DNA of 64,000 nt from Mallotus nudiflorus (lineage: Eukaryota > Streptophyta > Magnoliopsida > Malpighiales > Euphorbiaceae): contig CANTUR010000660.1 of NCBI GenBank assembly GCA_947683625.1, positions 62,001 through 126,000 of the forward strand. Direction: 5' to 3'. Below, piece after piece: positions 1 through 11,137 of the stretch (its first letter is position 1; the number at the start of each line of letters is the position of its first letter). The translations under genes were made by a program, and so were the position numbers. The notes under the pieces are model-generated. The model saw only the letters and a program-made list of their open reading frames with translations. It was not told where the DNA came from and searched no databases.

Positions 1-689
1 ATATAATATTATAGGGATGATATACAACATACAACAATAATTTAAAAATGAGATAATAAGTTTAAAAAGATAAAATTTCATATTAAATAGTACCATACAT
101 ATGATTGAGCAAATTTAGAAAATGAGCATTGTGAAAGTGAAATTGAACTAATACTCCAATAAGAGGAATTGTTCTTAAGAACATTAGAACTTGAACATTA
201 ATAATTTACTACTAAAATAAAATTTATAAAGCAAACTACTATTTATTGAACCTTGTTATTTAAATTTTTAAATTAAGCACGCTTTATTTTTTTGATAAAC
301 TATCATTCTTGTTTTATGCTTATTTTCTTAAGTGCTCCTTGTTTACATAAGATATTCTTATTATTCTTTACACCCATTGGGTAATTTCTTTATGAAATTA
401 TTTAGACTCACTTTGCATTTATATTCCAACATAGGTTGTATGCTTTTAATTTTGTATAGCTAGAGTTTATATAATATTTTAATGCAATGGGCCAAGATAA
501 CTTATGAGGTGACCACAACCAAGATACTAGTGAAGTATATTATATATCATGATGTAGACATAGAGTTAGCTTTCCATTGGAATAACCTAAGCCATTAGTA
601 TTAATATAAAGTCTGTGAATCTACGAGGTCATTTAAAGTGTCTTTCCTTTTTTGAATTTCAAAATTGTGGATTTCAAATCTAAAATTTC
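1..689. other. AT-rich stretch without a gene
   Basis: I see no open reading frame, repeat boundary or conserved protein similarity here. It lies downstream, on the minus strand, of the copia gag relic that starts at 690, so it may be decayed internal sequence of that element, but nothing in it confirms this. Confidence 0.5.
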
Positions 690-2067
690 TTATAAAAGCT
701 TCTCATGTTTATGTTTAGCTTTCTCAATCTCATTTTTCAAAAGATAAGAGTTCTTTAAATCATTTGCAATTTGTTTACTTGATAAACAAACATTGGAAAA
801 CTCATTTTTCAAGTTTTCATAGTCTTTAAGCATTTTTAAAAACTCTTGCTTATAATACTTATTTGAAAGTAGATTTTTGCATCTAAGTATTAGATTGCTC
901 ACAACAGAGCTCTCATCATCATCATCATAAAAATTATTAAAGATATCATGTTCATAACAAGAAGAATGAGAAGTAGAAAGTACCTTGTGATTATCTTCAA
1001 GTGCCATGAAGCACAGGTTGATAACTTCTTGTTGTTCCTCTTCTTTTTCTGAATTGGAAGAGTCATCCCAAGTAGCTTTGAATGTCTTTTTCTTTTCCTT
1101 TGCTCCCTTGCTCTTAAATTTTAACTTGGGGCACTCATTTCTTATATGACCTGATTCTTGCATTCATTGCAAGTGACTTCCCTATTCTTCTTCCTTTCAT
1201 TCTTCTTATTGTCCCTTCTCCTTGAAAAGTTCTTTCTTCTCTATAGTTTCTTAAAGCTTCTAATTATTATTACAATCTCATCATCCTCATCAATAGAGTC
1301 AATAAAGCTTTCATCATCGTTTGCATCTTGAGAAGCTTTTAAAGCAATTTTTTTTCTCTTTTCATCTTTCTCTTCTCTTTCATCTTCCTTTTGCTTCAAG
1401 GTGAGCTTATGAGTCAATAACTTTCTAATAAGAATATCAGTGGAAATTTTGGATAAATCATGAGCTTCCTTAATGGAGATCACCCTTGATTCCCAATCCT
1501 TCTTAAGTAGGATTCTTAGAATCTTAGTGTTGATCTCCTCCTTTGAGTAGTGTTTTTCCAATTTCTTTAGAGTTATGAGAAGAGCATTAAGACAGTTGGT
1601 CATTTCAGTGATTAATTCTTGTGGTTTTATCTTAAAAAGTTCATACTCATAGACATGGAGTTGAACCTTATTGCTCTTTACTTACACATTTTATTTATAG
1701 TAATTTTTAAGAGTCTCTCATATCTCCTTTGCAAATTGACAATATTAAACCTTATCTCTTTCATCTCTAAACTTTGAGACAAGTAGAATAGTCATAGCCT
1801 TCTTGTTCTTATGATTTTCATCTTTTTGCTCTTAAGTCCCTAACTTCAATCAATGAAGAATTCATCATTACTAACTTTGCCTTTTCGAGCTTTCCAACCA
1901 TCCAATATGACATTCCACAACCTAATTAGATCACTATCAAGATAAAGTTCCATTTTAAATTTCCAATATGGGTAGTCTCCACCAATAAAGAAAGGTCCAA
2001 AAAAGAGAAGTTTATAGTTTCACTCCCTATGGTTTTAGCTTATTATAATGAAGTTCCAAGAAGTTAA
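690..2067 (-). pseudogene. Ty1/copia Gag relic (UBN2-type Gag with zinc knuckle)
   Basis: Gag packages the element RNA into virus-like particles. Reading the minus strand, the 1241-1603 part (begins MTNCLNALLITL) is the end of a UBN2-type Gag helical domain. It is followed by an acidic linker (DDESFIDSIDEDDE). The 690-1163 part resumes just after a CCHC knuckle (GHIRNECPKLKFK) and has the stretch KKKTFKATWDDS and an acidic region, usual in SIRE/Opie-like copia Gag proteins. The first Cys pair of the knuckle is lost at the frameshift between the two parts. Stops and frameshifts separate at least three pieces. The primer-binding site and LTR follow in the right order at higher coordinates. The SIRE-like assignment is from motif resemblance only. 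Protease, integrase and RT are not present. Confidence 0.8.
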
Positions 2068-2079
2068 GCTTTGATACCA
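2068..2079 (-). promoter_or_regulatory. Primer-binding site of the copia relic
   Basis: The minus strand reads TGGTATCAAAGC, one base from the initiator-tRNA-Met complement TGGTATCAGAGC used by many plant LTR retrotransposons. It lies two bases after the LTR end (...TTTTCA) and before the gag relic, which fixes the orientation of the element. Confidence 0.8.
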
Positions 2080-2081
2080 AA

Positions 2082-2927
2082 TGAAAAGGGTCCTAAAGGA
2101 AAGGTGAACAGCGTAAATAAAAAAATTAGAAAGATTAAGATTAATTAACAACTAAAAGAAGATTTTAGCAACAAGGTGAGAAAAGAATTCAAGAACTCAA
2201 GAATTTAAGGAGTTTGATTCATAATTGAATCTATGTCTCCATCTAAGTTATCCTTAAGCTAGAATTTTCAATATCCACACTGATCTTATTAGTCAAGATT
2301 GAGTTTATTAGAGTTTTAAGGTTCAACTCTAACCTTTACAACACAATGAGATATTTTAGGCTAAACTTTAACCAAATAACAGTCTTAAGTTTTTTATGGT
2401 TTACACTTGAAATAAACTCTCTAGCACTAAATCCTCACTTCCCTTTTTCAACCTAAGAAAAAAGATGAAGAAGAGAGTTAACTTAGCACACAACCCACAC
2501 TCAATAACAGTGAAGATTTTTAAAAGAATTGAAAATGCTCAAAATTTTTCTAAGAATTCAATAAGCTTAACCAAATTGTCTAACCCTTTAAATGAGCTTT
2601 CAAGACTTTATTTTATAGTTGGAGAGTGAAAAATAGTTGTTGGAAGTCATTAGTTTTATCTCCAACCTTTTTCTCCTTCATTAAATGCAATTTTGGCTTT
2701 TTGAAGGATTTGACATGCTCAAGATCATGAGCATAGGCTTGGGATTATGAGCATTGAAAAATTTGACCATTACCCATAAATTTTCTTGTTAGAGACTGCT
2801 CACTAATAACTTAGGATCATGAGGGTAGACAGTGAGTGTGGTAACCCTTTTCTTCAAGTTTTGGACATAAGTTAGCTCAGGACTATGAGTATGGGCTCAA
2901 GATTGTGAGCGTAGTCTGTTGCTAAAA
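2082..2927 (-). repeat. Copia 5' LTR, 5' part missing or interrupted
   Basis: On the minus strand this segment ends in CA two bases before the primer-binding site, as an LTR should. A TATA-like ACTATAAAATA lies near 2607-2617. The other end runs into CACTA-type repeats at 2928, so the LTR start is not seen. No second LTR copy is visible in the window, so the length is a minimum and the left boundary is uncertain. Confidence 0.6.
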
Positions 2928-3075
2928 TTAGTGATGGATTGAAAAGTCCATCACTAAAATTAGCAATGATCAAAATATTAACAATAAAATAATTGTCACT
3001 ACTTTATCACTAAATAGTTTAATAACATATTAGTGATGGATTTTTCCATCACTAAATAGTGAATTTCTTATAATT
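2928..3075. mobile_element. Terminus of a CACTA DNA transposon
   Basis: Two short hairpins with the same arms lie about 100 bp apart, at 2928-2957 and 3030-3055 (TTAGTGATGG ... CCATCACTAA). They are followed at 3061-3075 by GAATTTCTTATAATT. The usual plant CACTA end reads GAATTTCTTGTAGTG on this strand, so 12 of 15 bases agree. Repeated subterminal inverted motifs just inside the tip are typical of CACTA elements. No opposite end was found and no transposase is present. This is a remnant. Confidence 0.55.
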
Positions 3076-3750
3076 ATATAGCATTTAAGCAAGAGACTTG
3101 ATTAATATTTAAATTCATACTTAAATTTTTTTGCATTTAAACATATGATTAAATTCTTATAAATTTAAATTATATCTTATTAAGGTTGTATAGCTTTGGT
3201 TTTTAACTAATTGTATTCTTTGAAAAAACCATTTTATAGTCAAATGATTCTAACTTGTTTTAGTACAATAGAATGACTATGACTAAAATTATTAAAAATT
3301 AAAATAATTATATTATTGTTGAACATTTTCTATGTTTAGGTTATAGTTACATATTCATCGCAACTAATTACTAATTTTAACTGCAACATTTCTAGGCCAA
3401 AAGCAAGCGACATTGAATATTGAGGCACTTTTTTAATCTAGACTAGTTATGGGTTGCATGATTATTGACTAGGTATGGGTTGGAGGGGCCACACAATATT
3501 AATAAAGATAATAAATCAATATTAGTGATGGCTACGATAATAAAGATTCTTTAGGAAGTTCTATAAATTGGAAATATTACATAATCTCGTGCTCTAATCT
3601 ATTTGACATTTAAAAATTATACACTAAGATTAAGAAATGTGATTAATATACATATAGAATATTATACTACCCTTATAATAATTCCCTCAACCAATTATTA
3701 ACTTTGTATATCCCCAAAGAGAGTATATCTATTAAATTAATTCTCCCTTT
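3076..3750. other. AT-rich stretch without a gene
   Basis: No coding similarity or structured repeat was recognised. A single copy of the CACTA-like motif TTAGTGATGG occurs near 3532, without a hairpin partner. Confidence 0.45.
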
Positions 3751-4455
3751 TTTTTATAAAAGATATAAATAGCATTACTGACTAAAATCCAAAACAAGAG
3801 CATTACAAATAAAAGAGGGAGGGATATCATCATATTCCTTAGAACCAGACATAGAACCCATTGCTCTAGCTAATGAATGAGCCATGAAGTTCACTAATTT
3901 ATGAACAAAATACACTATGCATTCTTTCATCTCTTTCTAAAGCGATTTACAATCATCTATAATAAGACATATAGCTAGATTATTAAGAGAAGGAGAGTTT
4001 AAAGCTTGAACCAACTCTAAAGCATTAGATTTAATAACCAGAAGAGATACCGAGTGTCATTTTAGCCAACTTAGGACTTCTCTCATACTAAATGCTTTGG
4101 CAAATAACACCATCCATATTGCATTTGTACTAGCCTACACATAGAGACTTCTAATGAACACACCCTTATTATTAGATGGAAAATTTGTAGCTTATAAACA
4201 CACTTGAGCCAACTACCATTGAAAGAGGAAAGATCTTACCATATTAATTAGATGGATCGTAGATTTCTTGTGCTAATTCTAAAGCACTTCATTTCAGTTT
4301 TTCCATAAACCCTATAAAACTATACACACCATTAAGCTTTTATACAGATCATAAGACTGTATAATGGAAGACAACCAGTCAAACACTAAGACCCCCTATA
4401 TTAAAAGGAACTGTGACATTCAACAAGCATCAGTAGGTCTTAGCCATCAAACCCT
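3751..4455 (-). pseudogene. LINE (non-LTR) RNase H-like C-terminus (RVT_3 type)
   Basis: On the minus strand, conceptual translation gives the order expected of the RNase H domain at the end of plant LINE ORF2: a W..RN-like motif (4290-4330), REVLSWLK near 4075, ALELVQALNSPSL near 4000, IIDDCKSL near 3950, then NFMAHSLARAM and a C-terminus ending LVLDFSQ and a stop near 3777. About 25 bases on, the minus strand has a run of A (3751-3758) that could be the poly-A tail. Several in-frame stops show decay. Only the 3' part is present, as expected of a 5'-truncated insertion. Its higher-coordinate end abuts a gypsy gag fragment. A solitary RNase H-like host gene is possible but less likely given the tail and the truncation. 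Confidence 0.7.
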
Positions 4456-4566
4456 CATAGCCTCCATATTTTAATTAAAATGCAAAAACTCTCTTTGTTG
4501 AGCCTCATATATTCTAGCTTCATTAGCATGGCCAGTATCATTATCATCTTCACTTTGGTTTGACAT
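4456..4566 (-). pseudogene. Start of gypsy gag (minus copy), truncated
   Basis: The minus strand opens with ATG at 4566 (MSNQSEDDNDTGHANEAR...). It matches the plus-strand gag at 11138 (MSNQSKYDNDVGHVNEAK) for about 110 bp, then similarity stops at the LINE fragment. Only the first 35 or so codons remain. Confidence 0.75.
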
Positions 4567-5398
4567 TGTTGTAAAAATAATGTTAGAAACAAAAAAAAAA
4601 CTAAAGGACCTCATAAGCACTCCATCATATGTTTTCACTCAAATGATTGGGGGGTCACTCATGTTTAACTCAAGCAAAAATTTCACTCAGGATTTCCTCA
4701 CACCACTCTAGCTAATTTTTCTTTTATGTTCTTAGGTGAATTACACTTTTAGAATAATTCATATAGCTTACGATGTGTAGAATTCCAAAACCAAAATTCA
4801 CAAAACAAGTTTAAAGCAATTTGGTCATCAAGAAAAAAATAAATGAGAAGTAATAAATTAGGAAAACTCAAATAGATGCAAAAAGCATGTGAAAGAAATA
4901 CAAAGATCTACCTAGAATAGGAAAGAAATGAATTTAGAATGTATTTTAAAAAAGAAAACCAAATCTGCCACAATAAGCAATATTCCTTAACGGGCAAGGA
5001 AAATAATGTTATGGAAAATACAAAATAAGATATGACAATATCTATTTAGATATGTCAATTATAAATCAATTAGGATTAAGAAATCAAAATCAAACTTGAT
5101 TAGGATATTAATTACTCAAGGATCTGAATTCTTCCTTTTTAATCAATTTCTCTTTTCTTCTTCTTTTTTTTACATGAATTTTTTTAAATCTTCAACTACA
5201 TATTCAAATCTAAATTTTAGAATACAAAATAATTGATTTAATCAAAGAAAAATAAGAATAAGACTAATGAATAAGAAAAAAAAATAAATCATAAGAATTC
5301 CAAATTTAAAAGAACAAAAAATGCAAGAAATAAAAAATTAAAGAATGCAAATTATAAAAAGATAAAACTTGATATAGAGCCAAAGTTCTAATACCAAA
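4567..5398 (-). other. Untranslated leader and primer-binding site of the minus gypsy copy
   Basis: This is the reverse complement of the leader at 10351-11137, with many shared blocks. The primer-binding site is at 5385-5396 (minus strand TGGTATTAGAAC, a decayed initiator-Met type site), two bases from the LTR at 5399. Confidence 0.75.
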
Positions 5399-6070
5399 TG
5401 ATATAGAACCTCGACGAATAAATGTGAGAACCCCTTTATCTATTCGAACACCCAAAGCATTAACATGAAAACCCCAATACTCAATTCAGCAACCCCTAAG
5501 AAAGGTTAGAAATCATATTACTTAGATAAGTTGATAAAAGAATTAGAATAAAGAAAACTTGCTTTTGAATTCCAATTTTAAAAAATTCCACAAGAAGCTG
5601 ATCAATCTACTTGAATATTCTTTAAGGAATGTATTTTATGGAAAAACACAAATATAAAAAGCAAACAGCCTTTTGGATTAAAACTTCAATTCTAAAATTA
5701 AAATAATTCGGCTAAGGCATATTTGTAGCCTTTACAAAGTTCTCCTTAATAAGTAAGTAAACTAATAAAACCCTAAATAAAAATTAGGAAACTAATTTAA
5801 TTATATGTCAAATACAGCTAATGGCCTCTTAAAAAATAAAAATTTGTCCAGCTGATTGTTTAACCTTAATAAGCATAATTAAACCTAAAATAACAAATTT
5901 TAATTAATCCCCCATACATATTCAGCGAGCCCATAACAAATGTGGCCCATTACATAATTAAACCCATTAGTAACTTGGACTTGTATTAAGTTGTATCAAA
6001 CTTTATATGTACTTATTCCAAAACTTTGGTGTCCATGTAAACCTTTACTGGCTGAATTCATTAAGCCTTA
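5399..6070 (-). repeat. Gypsy LTR, minus copy, truncated at its 5' end
   Basis: Reverse complement of the plus-strand LTR at 9536-10350, similar over most of its length. On the plus strand it starts TGATATAGAACC, matching the inverse of the other LTR's end. Similarity stops near 6070 (TTAATGAATTCAG), so about 130 bp of the U3 start is missing. Beyond the break lies the inverted-repeat DNA at 6083-6214. Confidence 0.8.
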
Positions 6071-6082
6071 TAAATGATGAAT

Positions 6083-6214
6083 TAAGGTATGTTTAGCTAC
6101 GAAACATACCTTGCTTAAGGTATGCACATGATAAAGAACTTTGTTAGGACAATTTAAAAGGTAGAAAAAATTGAGGTAAACATACCTTGCTTAAGGTATG
6201 CACATGATAAACCC
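6083..6214. repeat. Hairpin and duplicated repeat with an inverted partner at 12540
   Basis: A short palindrome at 6083-6111 (AAGGTATGTTT ... AAACATACCTT) is followed by two direct copies of ACATACCTTGCTTAAGG plus TATGCACATGATAAA, starting near 6103 and 6179 (76 bp apart). The inverse of AGGTATGCACATGATAAA occurs at 12543-12560, just outside the other end of the gypsy block. Both inner copies are next to TTAA. This looks like the split ends of a small DNA transposon (MITE), though its family is not clear. Confidence 0.5.
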
Positions 6215-6286
6215 TAGACGCTTAATGGGACAATTTGGAGATATACCTACCCCTCATCCTTGGAGTGTTAAGTTTTATATCATTTG

Positions 6287-9200
6287 GAATGCTCATTCTA
6301 TGTGGATTGTTGATGATAGGAGTTGCACTAATGTAGTGAGTACATTCTTGGTTAATAGGTTAGAGTTGTCTACTATACCATGACCATACAAACTTCAGTG
6401 GCTTAATGATTGTGGTGAGGTAAAGGTAAATAGACAATCTATTATTTCATTTCCCATTAGTCAATATCATGATGAGGTGTTGTGTGATGTAGTTCCTATG
6501 CATGCTAGAGGTATTTTGCTTGGTAGACTATGGCAATTTGATAGATAAACTAAGCATGATGGGTACCTCAATAGGTATTGATTCACTAAAGATGGGTAGA
6601 AGACCATATTAACAACACTTTCCTTAAAAGAAGTGTATGAAGACTAATGTAAAATGGAAAGGATGAGATTGGAGGCCAAAAGGAAAGAAAAAGAGAGTAA
6701 TAAAAGTGCTTTAGAGAGTGAAAATAAAAAGAGTGAAAATAAAAAAGGGAGAGAAAAAGAAGAGTATATTTGGCTTAGAAAGAAAAATGCAAGGAATGTG
6801 AGTTTGTTAGCTAAGATAAGTGAGGTTAGGCAAGCTTTGTATTCTTAACAGCCTATATTTGTACTTTTATACAAAGGAGCATATTTGGAAACTAATGAAC
6901 TTAATCCATCTCTGCCTAGTGTGCTTGTTGATCTTTTACAGGAATTTGAAGATATGTTTCCCGAGGAAATGCCAAGTGGTTTGCCACTAATTAGAGGAAT
7001 AAACACCAAATTGACTTCATTCTTAAAGCTGCCATACCCAATCGACCAACATATAGAATGAATCCAAGTGAGACAAAAGAGATCCAAAAATAAGTTGAGG
7101 ACTTACTAGCTAAGGGGTATGTGAGGGAAAGTATTATTCATTGCTCATTTCTTATTATTCTTATGCTAAAGAAGGACGGAAAATGAAGGATGTGTGTAGA
7201 CAATAGAGCCATCAATAAAATCACTATAAACTATCATCATCTTATTCCTAGATTAGATGATATGCTTGATGAGTTATATAATTCTTTTTTGTTTACCAAA
7301 ATAGACTTGAAATCTGGTTATTATCAAATTTGAATGAGCATTGGTGATGAATGGAAAACAACTTTTAATACCAAGTATGGGTTATATGAGTGGCTTGTCA
7401 TGCCATTTGGTCTTACTAATACACCTAGCACATTCATGCAATTGATGAACCATGTGTTACATGAGTACTTATGTAAATTTGTTATTGTTTACTTTAATGA
7501 TATTTTGTTTTACTCTAAGTGCTTAGATGATCATATTATGCATATACAACTTGTACCAGAAATACTTAAGTAAGAAAAGTTGTATACTAACCTTAAGAAG
7601 TGTATTCTTTTTGCATGGATAAGGTAAATTTTCTTAGTTTTGTAGTATCTAGTTAAGGTGTTGAGGTCGATGAGGACAATGTTAGAGCCATTAAGGAATG
7701 GCCAAGACCTAAAAATGCTAGTGAGGTGAGGAGCTTTCATGGACTTATTAGTTTTTATAGGATATTCATTAAGGATTTCAGTACTATAGTAGAACCTTTG
7801 AATGAGTTAGTTAAGAAAAGTATTGGATTTGTTTAGGGTGATGCATAAGAACATGCATTTAATGAACTTAAGGATAAATTGTGTAATGCACTTTTATTTG
7901 CTTCACCTAACTTTGATAAGATTTTTTAGATTGAATGTGATGCTAGTGGCATAGGAATTGGAGCTATTTTGATGCAAGATCAAACACCACTAATGCATTT
8001 TAGTGAAAAGTTAAGTGGGACAACATTGAGGTATCCAACATAGGACAAGGAATTATATGCTTTCATTTGAGCTTTACAAACATAGCAACATTATTTATGG
8101 CCTAGGGAGTTTGTAACACACATTGACCATGAAAGTTTAAAGCATTTGAAGGGTCAAGATAAGTTGAATCATAGGCATTTAAAATGGAAGGAGTTTATAG
8201 AAACATTTCCTTATATGATTAAGTACAAGTACGGTAAAGAGCATGTGGTTACTGATGCATTGTCTAGAAGGTACACTTTACTTAACTCACTTAGTGCTAA
8301 AATTCTTATTTTTGAGTTTATAAAGGAGTTCTATCATCATGATGCTGATTTCGATGATATATATGCATCTTATGATAGTAGGTCTATTTCATATTATTTT
8401 TAATTTTTTGATGGTTTCTTGTTTAAAAAAAATAAATTGTGCATTCCTAAATGTTCTATGTAGGAATTGTTGATTAAGGAGGCATATGGAGGAGGCTTAA
8501 TGGGGCATTTTAGGGTAAATATGACCTATAATATGCTAGTAGAACATTTCTTTTAGCCTGGTATGAAACATGATGTGCATAAAGTTTGTGAGCATTGCAT
8601 TACATATAGAAAGGCTAAGTCTAGGTTAAAACCATATGGATTATATACACCATCGCTTATTCTTAGTGAACCTTAGATCAATTTCTCTATGGATTCTGTG
8701 CTTGGGTTACTTAGAACTAGGAAAGGTCGTGATAGTATCTTTGTTGTGGTTGATAGATTTAGTAAGATGGCTTATTTTATACTATGTTATAAAACTGATG
8801 ATTGCTGATTTGTTTTTCAAAGAAGTTATGTGTTTACATGGCATACCTAAGAGCATTGTTAGTGATAGAGATGTTAAGTTTTTGAGACATTTTTCGCGTG
8901 TGTTGTAGGGAAAGTTAGGAGTTATTTTTTTCAACTACTTGTCACTGTCAAATTGATGAGCAAACATAAGTAGTTAATAGGAATTTAATTACTTTGCTTA
9001 GGGCAATTATAGAATAGAATATTAGGACTTAGGAGGATTGTTTACCATTTGTGGAGTTTGCTTACAATAGGGTTATTCATAGCACTACTTATTATTCTCC
9101 ATTTGAGATTACTTATAGATTTAATCTGCTTACTCCTATTGATTTATTGCCATTGCCACATAACAATTTTGTGAGTGTTGATGCTAATTCTAAGACAAAT

Positions 9201-9521
9201 TTAGTGAAGAAGTTATATAAGTAAGTTAAAGAGGGGATAAAAATGCTAAAGTAGGTTCACAAGTGAACAAGGGAAGGAAGCCAATGGTTTTTTAGCCTAG
9301 AGATTGGGTTTGGGTGCCATTTCACAAAGAGAGTTTTACACTTTAAAGGAAGTCTAAAGTAAACCCAAAGGAGATGGTGGTTTTAAATACTTGAAAGAAT
9401 TAATAATGATGCTTACAAAGTGGACTTGCAAGGTGAGTATAATATTAGTGTTTCATTCCACATGGTTGATTTAAGTCCTTTTGATGTAGGTGGTGCTTTA
9501 GATTCGAGGATGAATCCTTTT
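6287..9521 (+). pseudogene. Ty3/gypsy pol relic: protease, RT, RNase H, integrase
   Basis: The order is protease, RT, RNase H, integrase, which is the gypsy order. Protease: IVDDRSCTNVVSTF near 6300 (family form D-G-G-S-C-T-N-V). RT: about 7100-7590, with LKSGYYQI and MPFGLTNTPSTFMQLMN. The catalytic box reads YFNDIL instead of YFDDIL because codon 7496-7498 is AAT. RNase H: ECDASGIGIGAIL near 7937 to DALSRR near 8265. Integrase: a CEHC zinc-finger part near 8590, MDSVLGLLRTRKG near 8690 and SDRDVKF near 8865. Many stops are single changes from CAA, CGA or TGG. The coding region ends just before the polypurine tract. Gag is missing on its left and lies instead to the right of the LTR. Longest open piece is 90 codons; inactive. 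Confidence 0.9.
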
Positions 9522-9535
9522 AAGGAGGGGGGAAA
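9522..9535 (+). promoter_or_regulatory. Polypurine tract
   Basis: AAGGAGGGGGGAAA lies directly before the LTR start TGTTATAGAG, the position of the plus-strand primer in LTR retrotransposons. Confidence 0.85.
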
Positions 9536-10350
9536 TGTTATAGAGTAGCCTATACACCAAGTTTCAAGGTTTTAACATCATGAAGATAAGTAGATTAAGA
9601 AGGCAAGGATAAAGTTCAAGAGGTTTGTAGTCCAATTAGCGTGCCTTAAGGACCTATAACAAGGCCTCAATAGGTCTTAATGAATTCAGTTATTAAACAT
9701 TTACAAGGACACTAAAGTTTTGGAATAAGTGCAACTCAAGTTCAATACAACTTAATTCAAGCCCAAGTTACTAATATATTTAATTAAGTATGTAATGGGC
9801 CACATTTGTTATGGGTTGGTTGAATATGTATGGGGCATTACTTAAGCCTTGTTATTTTGGGTTTAATTATGTTTATTAGCATTAAATAATGGGTTGGATG
9901 AATTTTAATTTTTTAAGAGCCCATTAGCCTTATTTAAGATATAATCATATTAGTTTCCTAATTTTTGTTTAAGGTTTTATTAGTTTCCTTACTCATTAAG
10001 GAGAACTTTGCAAAATTTACAAATATGCCTTAGCCAAATTATTTTGTTTTTAAAATTGAAAATTTAATCCTAAAAGTTGTTTTGCTTTTTATGTTTGTGT
10101 TCTTACGTAGATTACATACTTTAAGGAACATTCAATTAGATTGCTCACCTTCTTATGGAGTGTTTCAAAATTGGAATTCATAAATAAGCTTTTTTAATTC
10201 TAATTCTTTGATCATCTTATCTAAGTAATATAAGTTTTAACCTTTTTTTAAGGATTATTGCTAAATTGAGTATTGGGGTTTTCATGTTAATGCTTTAGGG
10301 GTCTGAATACATAAAGGGTTCTCATTCTTATTCATGGAGGTTCTATATCA
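9536..10350 (+). repeat. Gypsy LTR (815 bp), shared by pol on the left and gag on the right
   Basis: It starts TGTTATAGA and ends TCTATATCA, an imperfect terminal inverted repeat. A polypurine tract precedes it and a primer-binding site follows it, so this one LTR looks like a 3' LTR from the left and a 5' LTR from the right. A truncated inverted copy lies at 5399-6070. Confidence 0.9.
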
Positions 10351-11137
10351 TTTAGTATCAAAGCTTTGGCTCTAGATCAGGTTTTACCTTTTCATAATTT
10401 GTATTCTTTAATTTTTATTTTTTGCATTTTCTTGTTCTTGTTTATTAGTCTTGTTCTTATTTTTCTTTAATTAAATCAATTGTTTTGAATTTTGAAATTC
10501 ATATTTGCATCTATAGTTGAAGATCTAAAAAAATTCATGTAAAAAAGAAAAGAAAAGAGAAAGTGATTAAAAAGAAGATTTTGGATTCTTAAGTGATTAA
10601 TATCCTAATAAGGTCTAATTTAGATTTCCTAATCCTATTTGGTTTATAATTGGCATATCTGAACTTTCATATCTTATTTTAGATTTAGCATATCATTATA
10701 TTCCTTGCCTATTAAGGAATATTGCTTATTATGGCATATTTGGTTTTCTTTTTTAAAATACCTTTTGAATCTATTTCTTTCCTATTCTGGTTAGATCTTT
10801 GTATTTCTTTCATATACCTTTTGCATCTATTTGACTTTTACTAATTTGTTGCTTCTCATTTATTTTTTTTATTTTTGACCGAATTGCTTCAAACTTGTTT
10901 TGCGAATTTCAGTTTTGGAATTCTACACATTGTAAGCTATTTAAATTGTTCTAAAAGTGTAATTCACCTAAGAATATAAAATAATTAGGTAGAGTGGTGT
11001 GAGGAAACCTTGATTGAAATTTTTACCTGAGTTAAACATGAGTGACCCCCTTAAGAATTTGAGTGCAAAATATGTGAGGGAGTGCTTGTGAGGTCCTTGA
11101 ATTATTTTTCTTTGTTTCTAACATTCTTTTTGTAGCA
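10351..11137 (+). other. Primer-binding site and untranslated leader of the gypsy element
   Basis: TAGTATCAAAGC at 10353-10364 is a two-mismatch form of the initiator-Met site, just after the LTR end. The leader runs to the gag ATG at 11138 and has no open frame of note. The minus copy at 4567-5398 has the same layout. Confidence 0.8.
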
